From Bacteroidota bacterium (GTDB taxonomy: Bacteria; Bacteroidota; Bacteroidia; Chitinophagales; Chitinophagaceae), in assembly GCA_018268075.1 (NCBI GenBank), contig JAFDXH010000205.1, forward strand, positions 1 to 35,197: a stretch of 35,197 bases of DNA, read 5' to 3'. Below are positions 17,787 to 26,288 of this stretch, one piece after another (within the stretch, counting starts at the first letter, position 1; each line of letters starts with the position of its first letter). The notes below the pieces were generated by a model. It saw only the letters and a list, made by a program, of their open reading frames with translations. It made no database searches and was not told where the DNA came from. The translations under genes and the position numbers were made by a program.

Positions 17787-17816
17787 AAAAAAGGGCTGAA
17801 ACAGCCTATTAGGGCT
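17787..17816 (-). terminator. Possible terminator/attenuator hairpin upstream of the ABC-F gene
   Basis: On the minus strand GGCTG-TTT-CAGCC (17806-17794) is followed by CTTTTTT, the form of a small intrinsic terminator. A preceding AGCC (17816-17813) can pair with the GGCT of the first arm, giving a mutually exclusive structure. It lies upstream of the -7 box at 17744-17751, so it matters only for transcripts starting further upstream. Confidence 0.3.
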
Positions 17817-18000
17817 ATTAGTTTGTAAATAATCTGCAGATACCTACATTTTTTCTCATTTTCCGGCACTTTACGGTCAGATTACTTATGCTCAATAGTG
17901 CCACAGGCTACGCAACTGCATTCTGTATTTATTTGAAGAATATACGCATTTTAATATTTTCAAAATTCTTCATCAAGTACATAAAACGTATTTTCGCGCC

Positions 18001-19803
18001 ATGTCATTTCAATTTTTGATAGAGTCTGCCGTAATCAAGAGTTTGGCGGAATTATATGGGCTAAATGCCTCGAATAAGGATTTTCAGATTAATGAAACCA
18101 AGACGGAATTTTCAGGTGATTACACCATCGTTCTTTTTGCCTTGGTAAAAAATTTAAAAAAATCGCCGGAAGCTCTTGGCCAGCAATTAGGCGAGCATTT
18201 ATTACTAACAAATGAACACCTTTTTGCTTCGTTTAATGTAATAAAGGGATTTTTAAATCTCGTGTTGGCTGATGCACCCTTGCTTCATATTTTAGAAAGC
18301 AATTACCAGAACATCCACTTTGGCAAAAAACCTGCAACCCACAAAAAAGTGATGGTGGAATATTCATCGCCTAATACCAATAAGCCACTGCATTTGGGTC
18401 ATTTGCGCAATAATTTTTTAGGATGGAGTGTAGCAGAAATATTAAAAGCCAATGGACATGAAGTGATTAAAACTGCTGTGGTAAACGATCGCGGCATTCA
18501 CATTTGCAAAAGTATGCTGGCATGGGAGCTTTATGCCAATGGCGCCACTCCCGAATCGGCCAATGAAAAGGGCGATCATTTTGTAGGCGATTATTATGTA
18601 AAATTTAATGACGAATACCTGCAGGAAATAGCCACACTAAAGGATACCGGCATGGCAGAGGAAGTGGCCAAAAAGGAAGCCCCTATCATGAAAAAAACCC
18701 AGCAGATGCTGCTCGATTGGGAAGAAGGAAATAAAGAAGTAAGGGCGCTTTGGCAAAAAATGAATGGATGGGTATATGATGGGTTTGAAAAAACGTATAA
18801 AAAAATAGGAAGCGACTTTGACCATACTTTTTATGAAAGCGAAACCTATTTGTTAGGAAAAGATTTTGTAAAAGAAGGATTGCAAAAAAATATTTTGTAT
18901 AAGAAAGATGATGGCAGTGTATGGATAGACTTAACAGCAGAAGGCCTTGATGAAAAACTGGTACTGCGTGCTGATGGCACCTCTGTTTACATTACTCAAG
19001 ACATAGGCCTGGCCAAAGAAAAGTTTGAAAATTATCACCTCGATCAGAGCATATATGTAATAGGTGATGAGCAATTGTACCACATGAAGGTGCTAAAGGA
19101 AATCTTACGCAAACTGGGCTTACCTTTTGCCGATGAGGTGCATCACCTGAGCTATGGTATGGTAGAACTTACCTCCGGCAAAATGAAAAGCCGCGAAGGC
19201 ACCGTGGTGGATGCAGACGACCTAATACAAGAAATGGAAACTACCGCAGCGCAGCATACAATGGAATTGGGCAAGGTGAATGATTTTACACCTCAGGAGT
19301 TGAATAAATTGTATGAAACACTTGCCTTAGGCGCAATGAAATTTTACCTGCTAAGGGTAGATCCTAAAAAGCGCATGGTTTTTAATCCGGAAGAAAGTAT
19401 AGATTTTCATGGATACACAGGCCCTTTTGTACAATACACCTATGCAAGGGTGCAATCCATCATGCGCAAGTTGCAATCGAAATCAACTTTTAATGCTGAA
19501 GAAGAAAATAAACCTACCACGTATCGCGAAGCATTGCTTCCACTGGAGCGGCAACTCATTATTTATTTAGAAAAATACGGCAATATTATAGAAGAAGCCG
19601 GCAAAGAAATGAACCCATCTGCGGTAGCTAATTATGTATTTCATCTCGCTAAATTGTTTAACTCTTTTTATGCAGAACACTCTGTAGCAAATGCAGAGAC
19701 CAATGAAAAGCAACAACTTCGGATCAGGCTTTCGCTCATGAGCTCTCTTGTTATCAAAAGTGGATTGCAATTGTTAGGAATAGGTGTGCCGGAAAGAATG
19801 TAA
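18001..19803 (+). CDS. argS: Arginine-tRNA ligase
   Basis: Class I aminoacyl-tRNA synthetase charging tRNA-Arg, 600 residues. The N-terminal additional domain (1-110) is followed by the catalytic Rossmann fold with the HIGH-type motif HLGH (131-134, in NKPLHLGHLRNN) and the KMSKS-type motif KMKSR (394-398). The C-terminal DALR anticodon-binding domain follows, with FVQYTYARVQSI at its start and a hydrophobic GIGVPERM end typical of this enzyme. The ATG follows TATTTTCGCGCC; the box TATTTTCG (17989-17996) is one base off TAnnTTTG and would give a very short or absent leader. gmhA starts 29 bases downstream, so the two are probably cotranscribed. Confidence 0.97.
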   Translation: MSFQFLIESAVIKSLAELYGLNASNKDFQINETKTEFSGDYTIVLFALVKNLKKSPEALGQQLGEHLLLTNEHLFASFNVIKGFLNLVLADAPLLHILESNYQNIHFGKKPATHKKVMVEYSSPNTNKPLHLGHLRNNFLGWSVAEILKANGHEVIKTAVVNDRGIHICKSMLAWELYANGATPESANEKGDHFVGDYYVKFNDEYLQEIATLKDTGMAEEVAKKEAPIMKKTQQMLLDWEEGNKEVRALWQKMNGWVYDGFEKTYKKIGSDFDHTFYESETYLLGKDFVKEGLQKNILYKKDDGSVWIDLTAEGLDEKLVLRADGTSVYITQDIGLAKEKFENYHLDQSIYVIGDEQLYHMKVLKEILRKLGLPFADEVHHLSYGMVELTSGKMKSREGTVVDADDLIQEMETTAAQHTMELGKVNDFTPQELNKLYETLALGAMKFYLLRVDPKKRMVFNPEESIDFHGYTGPFVQYTYARVQSIMRKLQSKSTFNAEEENKPTTYREALLPLERQLIIYLEKYGNIIEEAGKEMNPSAVANYVFHLAKLFNSFYAEHSVANAETNEKQQLRIRLSLMSSLVIKSGLQLLGIGVPERM

Positions 19804-19832
19804 TACACCATTCAATACATTAATTTTATACT

Positions 19833-20417
19833 ATGGAAAAAATTAAAAAGATAATCGAGGCTTCAATAGAAGTAAAGCGAAAGATAACTGAAGATAAAAA
19901 ATTGCTACAAGCAATTAAAGATTGTGCACTCGTGATGGTAAAGGCTTTTGAAAATGGTAATAAGGTACTCTTTTGTGGCAATGGGGGCAGCGCCTCAGAT
20001 GCGCAGCATTTGGCAGCAGAACTTACCGGTAGGTTTTATACCGATAGGGATGCACTTCCGGCAGAGGCCTTACATTGCAACAGTAGCTACATAACCGCCG
20101 TGGCCAATGATTACAGTTATGATGTAATCTACTCCAGGCTGGTAAAGGGTATTGGCAATAAAGGTGATATCCTGATTGGATTGAGTACTTCAGGAAATAG
20201 CAAAAATATTTGCAATGCCTTTAAAACTGCCCATGAAAAAGAAATGATTACTATTGGCTTTACAGGTGCTACCGGTGGCCAATTAAAAGCATTATCAGAT
20301 TACCTCATCAATATACCCTCTGCCGATACGCCACGTATTCAGGAGGCGCACATTACTATTGGGCATATTATCTGCGAGCTTGTAGAGGAGATTTATTTTG
20401 CTGAAACTGGTGATTAA
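19833..20417 (+). CDS. gmhA: Phosphoheptose isomerase (SIS domain)
   Basis: Converts sedoheptulose 7-phosphate to D-glycero-D-manno-heptose 7-phosphate, the first step of ADP-heptose synthesis for LPS core or other heptose-containing glycans. The 194 residues have the family's markers: GNGGSASDAQHLAAELTGRF (phosphosugar loop plus zinc/active-site residues), the second serine loop GLSTSGNSKNI, and a C-terminal QEAHITIGHIICELVE carrying the metal ligands Glu and His. Length is normal. It sits between argS (29 bases) and a candidate GmhB phosphatase gene (54 bases), which supplies a later step of the same pathway. The bifunctional kinase/adenylyltransferase HldE is not in the window. Confidence 0.95.
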   Translation: MEKIKKIIEASIEVKRKITEDKKLLQAIKDCALVMVKAFENGNKVLFCGNGGSASDAQHLAAELTGRFYTDRDALPAEALHCNSSYITAVANDYSYDVIYSRLVKGIGNKGDILIGLSTSGNSKNICNAFKTAHEKEMITIGFTGATGGQLKALSDYLINIPSADTPRIQEAHITIGHIICELVEEIYFAETGD

Positions 20418-20471
20418 TCTGCATTAAAAGGTTATCGTATTTTTTAAATTACAACCCATAAACTCTAATCG

Positions 20472-21023
20472 CTGAATACAAAAACTTTAAAATCAATAGA
20501 CACATCTTGGACGCTCTTCATTGACCGCGATGGCGTAGTAAATGAAGAAAAGGAAGATGATTATATCCATAATTGGGCAGAATTTAAGTTTATAAAGGGT
20601 GCGAAAAAATCATTTAAAATATTTAATGAAAAATTCGGCACAATAGTAATGGTAACCAATCAACGTGGCGTAGCTAAAGGCCTCACAAAAATTGAGGATG
20701 TGCAAAAAATCCACGCCAATATGCAAGAGGAAATAGAAGCTGCCGGTGGCCGAATAGATAAAATATATGTATGCACCGACATGAATGGGCCCAATCGAAA
20801 ACCCGATACAGGCATGGGATTGCAGGCGCTGGCAGATTTTAGCCAAATAGATTTAAAAAAAAGTATCATGGCAGGAAATACGCTTTCTGATATGGAATTT
20901 GGCAGAAATCTGGGCGTAGCAATAAATGTACTAATTGGTAGCAGGGTTGCTCTTACAGACCAAAGAAGCCTTCCCGCAGACATTTCATTCCCTGATTTGG
21001 AATCGTTTTCAAAATCATTATAG
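20472..21023 (+). CDS. gmhB: HAD-IIIA phosphatase, probable heptose-1,7-bisphosphate phosphatase
   Basis: The frame open from 20469 to the stop at 21023 encodes a HAD phosphatase: motif I LFIDRDGVVN, motif II VTNQRGVAKG, the substrate-side RKPDTGM, and motif III/IV AGNTLSDMEFGRN. In the pathway GmhB removes the C7 phosphate of heptose 1,7-bisphosphate. No ATG, GTG or TTG lies in frame before motif I. The first usable codon after the stop at 20466 is CTG at 20472, giving 183 residues and about 15 residues before motif I, the usual family spacing. The ATG at 20649 would remove motif I and cannot be the start. The zinc-loop cysteines of E. coli GmhB are absent (only YVC remains). Position after gmhA supports the role; exact substrate is inferred. 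Confidence 0.75.
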   Translation: MNTKTLKSIDTSWTLFIDRDGVVNEEKEDDYIHNWAEFKFIKGAKKSFKIFNEKFGTIVMVTNQRGVAKGLTKIEDVQKIHANMQEEIEAAGGRIDKIYVCTDMNGPNRKPDTGMGLQALADFSQIDLKKSIMAGNTLSDMEFGRNLGVAINVLIGSRVALTDQRSLPADISFPDLESFSKSL

Positions 21024-21096
21024 CTTAGTTAAAAATCAATGGTTAACAATAATTTCGAGTAAATAAAGTTTTCTTTGTTTATAAATATTTTTTTGA

Positions 21097-22101
21097 ATGC
21101 ATAGAGCACTTTCCTTTTTAATGGCAATACTTTTTTCTCAACTTCTGTATGCCCAGTCTGCAGTACAACCCGACATGAAATTTTTGCAAAAGAAGGAAGA
21201 TTCACTCAAATCTATAGCTATGCAAATCATTCAAGGCAGAAATTCTGAGGACAGGTTTACTGCAGATAGTTTATTTACCAGAATGTTTGTTCGTGCACTT
21301 AAATCAAGGTCCTCATTTAATTACCCTTTTGATTCCTTAATTACTATTTCTAAGTTAACGGCACCTGATAATTCCTTTAAAATTTTTACTTGGCAACTGG
21401 TGGTAAATGATAACGTAGTGCGGCAGCATGGTGCAATACAAATGAATACTAAAGATGGCTCGCTTCAACTTTTTCCATTGATAGACAAATCAGGTTCTAT
21501 AAAAAATGTGAGTGATACAATTGCCAATAATTTTGGATGGGTAGGCGCTGTTTATTATAAGATCATAGAAAAAAAAGCCTTTGGTAAAAGTTTTTATACC
21601 CTGCTTGGCTTTGATGAAAATAACCTGAGCAGTGATCGTAAAATAATAGAGGTACTTACTTTTGATGAAGGCAAGCCAATTTTTGGCGGCGGTTATTTTA
21701 GTTTTCCAGACAATGCTAAAAGCAATCATGCATTTGCCCGGTATATAATGGAATACAAGAAGAATGCAAGCCCTCGCCTTACCTACGATCCAGACCTCGA
21801 CATGATCATTTATGAGCACATGATTTCTGAAAGTGGAGAGCCTCAAAAGAAATACACCTATGTAGGTGATGGAGATTATGAAGGACTAAAATGGACAGAT
21901 GGAAAGTGGGTACACATTCAAAAAGTATTTTCACAAGTAACACCTGAAGGTAAAGAGCCTGTACCATTGCCCATACGCGATGCTGAAGGAAATATTGATT
22001 ATTCAAAACTCAGCCAGCGGCAACCTGAAAATAATGATCAAAAGGAAGCTGATAAAAGCAAACCCGCCTCAACAGCAACACCTAAAAAGAAAAAGGATTA
22101 A
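21097..22101 (+). CDS. Secreted protein of unknown function
   Basis: A 334-residue protein with a signal peptide (MHRALSFLMAILFSQLLYAQ). The mature part looks globular and rich in beta strands (VLTFDEGKPIFGGGYFSF, YEHMISESGEP, YTYVGDGDYEGLKWTDGKW). The C-terminus from about residue 300 is a low-complexity Lys/Pro/Ala/Thr tail ending PKKKKD. I recognise no catalytic motif or Pfam domain. It resembles lineage-restricted periplasmic proteins with repeated G-x-W/Y turns. The start is supported by the signal peptide and a near-consensus box TTTCTTTG at 21071-21078. It ends 26 bases before the convergent lepA stop. Function is unknown. Confidence 0.8.
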   Translation: MHRALSFLMAILFSQLLYAQSAVQPDMKFLQKKEDSLKSIAMQIIQGRNSEDRFTADSLFTRMFVRALKSRSSFNYPFDSLITISKLTAPDNSFKIFTWQLVVNDNVVRQHGAIQMNTKDGSLQLFPLIDKSGSIKNVSDTIANNFGWVGAVYYKIIEKKAFGKSFYTLLGFDENNLSSDRKIIEVLTFDEGKPIFGGGYFSFPDNAKSNHAFARYIMEYKKNASPRLTYDPDLDMIIYEHMISESGEPQKKYTYVGDGDYEGLKWTDGKWVHIQKVFSQVTPEGKEPVPLPIRDAEGNIDYSKLSQRQPENNDQKEADKSKPASTATPKKKKD

Positions 22102-22127
22102 TAATAAACATAAAAGGATATAGGATT

Positions 22128-23918
22128 TTATTCATCCAGTTTCAATACTGCTAGAAATGCCTCCTGAGGTACTTCTACATTACCTATCTGTTTCATACGT
22201 TTCTTTCCCTCTTTTTGCTTTTCTAAAAGTTTACGCTTACGGCTAATATCGCCCCCATAGCATTTGGCAGTTACATCTTTGCGAATGGCGCTTATATTTT
22301 CCCTACTGATTATTTTAGCACCGATAGCTGCTTGTATTGCAATTTGAAATTGCTGGCGCGGCACCAATTCTTTTAATTTCTCACATAGTTTTCTCCCAAA
22401 ATCCTGAGCCCGCGACCGGTGAATCAGTGAGCTCAGTGCATCTACCTTTTCATTATTTAATAAAATATCCATCTTTACAATATCACTTTCTCTATACCCT
22501 ATCGGATGATAATCAAAGGATGCATACCCCCTCGTAACGCTCTTTAGGCGATCGTAAAAATCAAAAACAATTTCGGTAAGTGGCATTTCAAATGTAAGCT
22601 CTACCCTGGTAGGTGTAAGGTATCCCTGATTGGTAAGCATGCCACGCTTATTAATACAAAGCGTCATAATGTTTCCTATGTAATCCGGCTTGGTAATGAT
22701 CTGCGCCTTGATGTAAGGCTCCGTTATTTTTTCTATCCTGCTCGGATCTGGCAATTGGGTAGGATTATTTACTGTAATTTTTTCGCCCTTAGTGGTGTAG
22801 GCAAAGAACCCCACATTGGGCACGGTGGTGATTACTGTCTGATTGAATTCGCGCTCCAATCTTTCCTGTATAATCTCCATGTGCAGCATACCCAGAAATC
22901 CGCAACGGAAGCCAAAACCCAAAGCCTGAGAGGTTTCCAGCTCAAAGGTGAGCGAGGCATCATTGAGTTGCAGTTTTTCCATGCAATCCCTTAATTCTTC
23001 AAATTCATCCGTATTCACAGGAAATATGCCGGCAAAAACCATCGGCTTTACTTCTTCAAATCCTTTTATAGATTCTTTACAGGGGTTTAACATAGAAGTG
23101 ATGGTATCGCCTACTTTTACTTCCTTAGCATTTTTAATACCAGTAATTACATAGCCTACATCGCCGGCTTTTACCTCCTGACGGGGCGAAAGGCCAATTT
23201 TTAAAACGCCCACTTCATCAGCGGAATACTCTTTGCCTGTATTGGAAAATTTAATACGGTCATTTTTCTTCAGTGTTCCATTAAAAATCCGGTAATAAAC
23301 TATTATTCCCCGAAAACTATTGAAAACACTATCAAAGATCAATGCCTGCAAAGGTGCATCGCTGCTGCCTTGCGGCGCCGGTATTTTGTGAATGATTGCT
23401 GCAAGAATTGCTTCTATGCCTACACCTGTTTTGGCGCTTGCATGCAAAATATCTTCCTGTTTGCAGCCTATTAATTCTATAATCTGATCCTCTACCTCCG
23501 CTATCATGGCGCCATCCATATCTATTTTATTGAGCACAGGTATTATTTCCAGGTCATTATCTATTGCCAGGTACAGGTTAGAAATTGTTTGCGCCTGTAT
23601 GCCTTGTGTGGCATCTACCAATAAAAGAGCGCCCTCACAAGCTGCTAAGGCACGGCTTACCTCATAACTAAAATCCACATGGCCGGGAGTATCTATCAGA
23701 TTGAGAATATATTCAGTTCCTTCGAAAGGGTAATTTATTTGAATAGCATGGCTTTTAATAGTAATACCCTTTTCTCTTTCCAGATCCATATCATCCAGCA
23801 CTTGTGATTGCATCTCACGATCGGTAATAGTATGAGTAAATTCCAGTAAGCGGTCTGCCAGTGTACTCTTTCCATGGTCTATATGCGCAATAATGCAAAA
23901 ATTCCTGATGTTCTTCAT
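22128..23918 (-). CDS. lepA: Elongation factor 4 (back-translocase)
   Basis: A 596-residue translational GTPase that binds the ribosome and affects translocation and 30S biogenesis. The G domain shows AHIDHGKST (11-19), the switch EKGITIK, DTPGH and NKID. Domains II, III and V follow, with [23 protein letters not shown] in the middle. The LepA-specific C-terminal domain carries [22 protein letters not shown] in two lysine-rich clusters and ends [12 protein letters not shown]. The order and C-terminal domain separate it from EF-G and BipA. A perfect -7 box lies 28 bases upstream. Confidence 0.97.
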   Translation of the reverse strand: MKNIRNFCIIAHIDHGKSTLADRLLEFTHTITDREMQSQVLDDMDLEREKGITIKSHAIQINYPFEGTEYILNLIDTPGHVDFSYEVSRALAACEGALLLVDATQGIQAQTISNLYLAIDNDLEIIPVLNKIDMDGAMIAEVEDQIIELIGCKQEDILHASAKTGVGIEAILAAIIHKIPAPQGSSDAPLQALIFDSVFNSFRGIIVYYRIFNGTLKKNDRIKFSNTGKEYSADEVGVLKIGLSPRQEVKAGDVGYVITGIKNAKEVKVGDTITSMLNPCKESIKGFEEVKPMVFAGIFPVNTDEFEELRDCMEKLQLNDASLTFELETSQALGFGFRCGFLGMLHMEIIQERLEREFNQTVITTVPNVGFFAYTTKGEKITVNNPTQLPDPSRIEKITEPYIKAQIITKPDYIGNIMTLCINKRGMLTNQGYLTPTRVELTFEMPLTEIVFDFYDRLKSVTRGYASFDYHPIGYRESDIVKMDILLNNEKVDALSSLIHRSRAQDFGRKLCEKLKELVPRQQFQIAIQAAIGAKIISRENISAIRKDVTAKCYGGDISRKRKLLEKQKEGKKRMKQIGNVEVPQEAFLAVLKLDE

Positions 23919-23946
23919 GTAAGAAATGTAATTTTTAAAACGTGTG

Positions 23947-23954
23947 CAAAGGTA
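23947..23954 (-). promoter_or_regulatory. -7 box of lepA
   Basis: TACCTTTG on the minus strand is a perfect TAnnTTTG 28 bases before the lepA ATG at 23918. No TTG occurs at 17-23 bases further upstream. Confidence 0.45.
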
Positions 23955-24244
23955 AGTTAGGATTGATGAATTTTGCTATATGAATTGGGAATAGCAGATA
24001 ATATGAAATTTGGATAGTAAATAAGGCAGACAATCCTTCTTTGGACCTATTTGGTAAATAAAGATTGCATTAGGTACTTAACTACAGCTTTATGGCCAAA
24101 AATTTAACTCTTACCAATTCAAGTGTTCAGCTATAGGCGATAACAAAGACTGAATTAAACGAAAATTAAATTTAATATCTATTACACCTGAAAACTCAAT
24201 TTCTTTATCAAACACTGCCATTTCTCTTTTTCACATTTTGCGCC

Positions 24245-24297
24245 AAACTCACAAGTTTCTAAACCGAATTATAAATTACTCCAAACTTACAAAGTTT
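24245..24297. promoter_or_regulatory. Pair of similar AAACT-n-AGTTT dyads
   Basis: Box 1 AAACTCACAAGTTT (24245-24258) and box 2 AAACTTACAAAGTTT (24283-24297) are both palindromic and resemble each other over about 16 bases. Their centres are 38-39 bases apart. They lie downstream of asnB and about 300 bases upstream of lepA. They could be operator sites or folding mRNA elements in the asnB 3' UTR. Confidence 0.35.
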
Positions 24298-24364
24298 AAT
24301 GCAGATGATACAGCCATTTAGTTTCATGAAAATTGAACTTTTACCAATATACAATCGCGGCCCA

Positions 24365-26221
24365 TCACCCCAAAACCATAGCGCCTGTTAGATACCGCCA
24401 ATCATCATTGTTTTGCAGGTAGCTGTCGCGGGGCTTTATATCTGCCGACAATACAGCCTTATCCAAAATTCGTTCTGCTACTAATTTTTTCCTGGCTTCG
24501 TGTATCATTTCCTGCACACGCAGGTCTTGCATCCAAATCTTTTGAGGAGTTTCAAAACCTATTTTGTTTTTTGTCCAAACAATATCTTCCGGCAATTTTT
24601 TATTCATGGCCACGCGAAGTATGTATTTGGTAAAGCCTTGGTGAATCTTTAACTCCGTGGGTAACGAAAAAATAAATTCCACTAATTCATGACTAAGAAA
24701 AGGCAACCTCACTTCTACCCCATGCGCCATTGAATTACGATCGGCATAGCGCAACAATTCCTCAAGCCCCATTTGAAATGTATCAAAATAAAGGATGTCG
24801 TTTAAGCCTCTTACAATAGGTTTTTGAAAAAAATCCTTACCATAGTTTGCCCTTAAATATTCTCTGGAAATATAAGGATGATTCTTTTGCAAAACGGATG
24901 CACGCCTTGATAAAAAACGCGAAGCAATAGACGGGGCCTTAGCTGATGCATAATTCTTCAATGCTTCTCTTCTATCGGAATATTGATAAAAAAAATATTT
25001 TATTCCTGACTGTTTACCCATTTCCTGGTGAAACCAAGGTAAATATTTACTATACCCGGCCAGAATTTCATCTGCACCTTGGCCATCTAAAACTACTTTT
25101 ACACCTTGATTTTTAGCTGCTTTAAATACATTGTATTGGGCTTCACTTCCTGAGCTTTTCCAAGGCTCTTCCTGATAGTAGCAGATTTTTTCAAAATCGT
25201 TGATAAGGTCAGTAGCCGTAGGGCTTACTGTAAAATTGGGGACACCCAACAATTCTGAAACCATCTTAATTTTTTCTGACTCATCTTTTTCAAATTCAGG
25301 AAAAATAGCAGAAAATGTTTTTAAAGTGTTTCTGTCTTTGGATAAAGTATTATTTCTTAAAATAGAAACAATTTCCGCAACAATACTGCCGCTATCAAGG
25401 CCACCACTAAGGCTTGTACCCACTGGTACATCACTTCGCAATCTTCTATTTACTGACTCATAAAATAATTGCTTAAACTTTTCTATCAGTTTTGAGGGGT
25501 CTTTTTCTGTATTTTTCTTTTCCCGGTTTATGTTCCAATACCTTTCTATTTTAAATTGCCTATCTGCAACCCGAAAATTCAAATAATGTGCAGCAGGAAG
25601 TTTTTTAATTCCTGAGAAAAAGGTTTCTGAGCTATCTGCCGGATTTTGTGTGTAACCCAGCGTCAGGTAATTTAAAAGCATCCTTTCATTTGCCACCTTC
25701 TTTACCTGCGCTGCCCACAGGCCTTTCATTTCTGAGGCAAAATAGAGTGTGTTACTATCTTTATCTAATGCGTAGAAGAAAGGCTTTTCACCAAACCGGT
25801 CGCGCGCGGCAAAGAGTTGTTGAGCAATTTCATCCCAAATAGCAAAGGCAAACATACCATCAAAATAATCAAGGCATTTTTCTTGATAAATACTGTACAT
25901 AGCCAATATTACTTCTGTGTCAGAATTGGTATGAAAGATCATCCCTGCTTTTTGCAATTCTTTTCTGAGCTCAAGGTAATTATACAATTCGCCATTATAC
26001 ACTATGGAATACCTATCGCCAAAGTGCATAGGCTGAGCTGCCCGATCGCTTAAATCAATAATAGCCAATCTTCTGTGCGCTAAGCCCACATTACCTTTTG
26101 CGCTTATCCAGTTGCCCATACCATCTGGGCCACGATGCGCTAATGCGTCACCTATATGTAGGAGTGCTTCCTTGTTTACCTTGTTTGTATTTGAAGATAT
26201 GATTCCGGCTATGCCACACAT
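24365..26221 (-). CDS. asnB: Asparagine synthetase, glutamine-hydrolysing
   Basis: Converts aspartate, glutamine and ATP to asparagine. The 618 residues hold the N-terminal glutaminase domain with the nucleophile Cys2 (MCGIAG), the glutamine-pocket motifs GHRGPDG-like AHRGPDGMG and YNGELYN, and DRFGEKPFFY. The synthetase domain has the pyrophosphate-binding SGGLDSG (272-278) and the late motif GQGADEILAGY. An additional amidotransferase role in glycan modification is known for relatives of this size in polysaccharide clusters, but no such cluster is in view. The ATG at 26221 is fixed by the need for Cys2. The stop precedes a 446-base gap; no terminator hairpin is obvious. Confidence 0.93.
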   Translation of the reverse strand: MCGIAGIISSNTNKVNKEALLHIGDALAHRGPDGMGNWISAKGNVGLAHRRLAIIDLSDRAAQPMHFGDRYSIVYNGELYNYLELRKELQKAGMIFHTNSDTEVILAMYSIYQEKCLDYFDGMFAFAIWDEIAQQLFAARDRFGEKPFFYALDKDSNTLYFASEMKGLWAAQVKKVANERMLLNYLTLGYTQNPADSSETFFSGIKKLPAAHYLNFRVADRQFKIERYWNINREKKNTEKDPSKLIEKFKQLFYESVNRRLRSDVPVGTSLSGGLDSGSIVAEIVSILRNNTLSKDRNTLKTFSAIFPEFEKDESEKIKMVSELLGVPNFTVSPTATDLINDFEKICYYQEEPWKSSGSEAQYNVFKAAKNQGVKVVLDGQGADEILAGYSKYLPWFHQEMGKQSGIKYFFYQYSDRREALKNYASAKAPSIASRFLSRRASVLQKNHPYISREYLRANYGKDFFQKPIVRGLNDILYFDTFQMGLEELLRYADRNSMAHGVEVRLPFLSHELVEFIFSLPTELKIHQGFTKYILRVAMNKKLPEDIVWTKNKIGFETPQKIWMQDLRVQEMIHEARKKLVAERILDKAVLSADIKPRDSYLQNNDDWRYLTGAMVLG

Positions 26222-26288
26222 AAGAACAAATATCTAAGATTTTCACCTAAAAAATACTGTTGTGAAAAACTTAAGAATCCTCCTATGA

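Larger units (their letters stand above)
23919..24364. other. 446-base intergenic region between asnB and lepA
   Basis: This holds the lepA promoter box near its left end and, near its right end, two dyad boxes described separately. No open frame with coding character, no tRNA-like cloverleaf and no strong terminator was seen. It is unusually long for this gene-dense window. Confidence 0.5.

Noticed and set aside
20649-21023. ATG at 20649 as start of the HAD gene
   Set aside because: It would remove HAD motif I and leave no catalytic aspartates; the frame is open and coding upstream.
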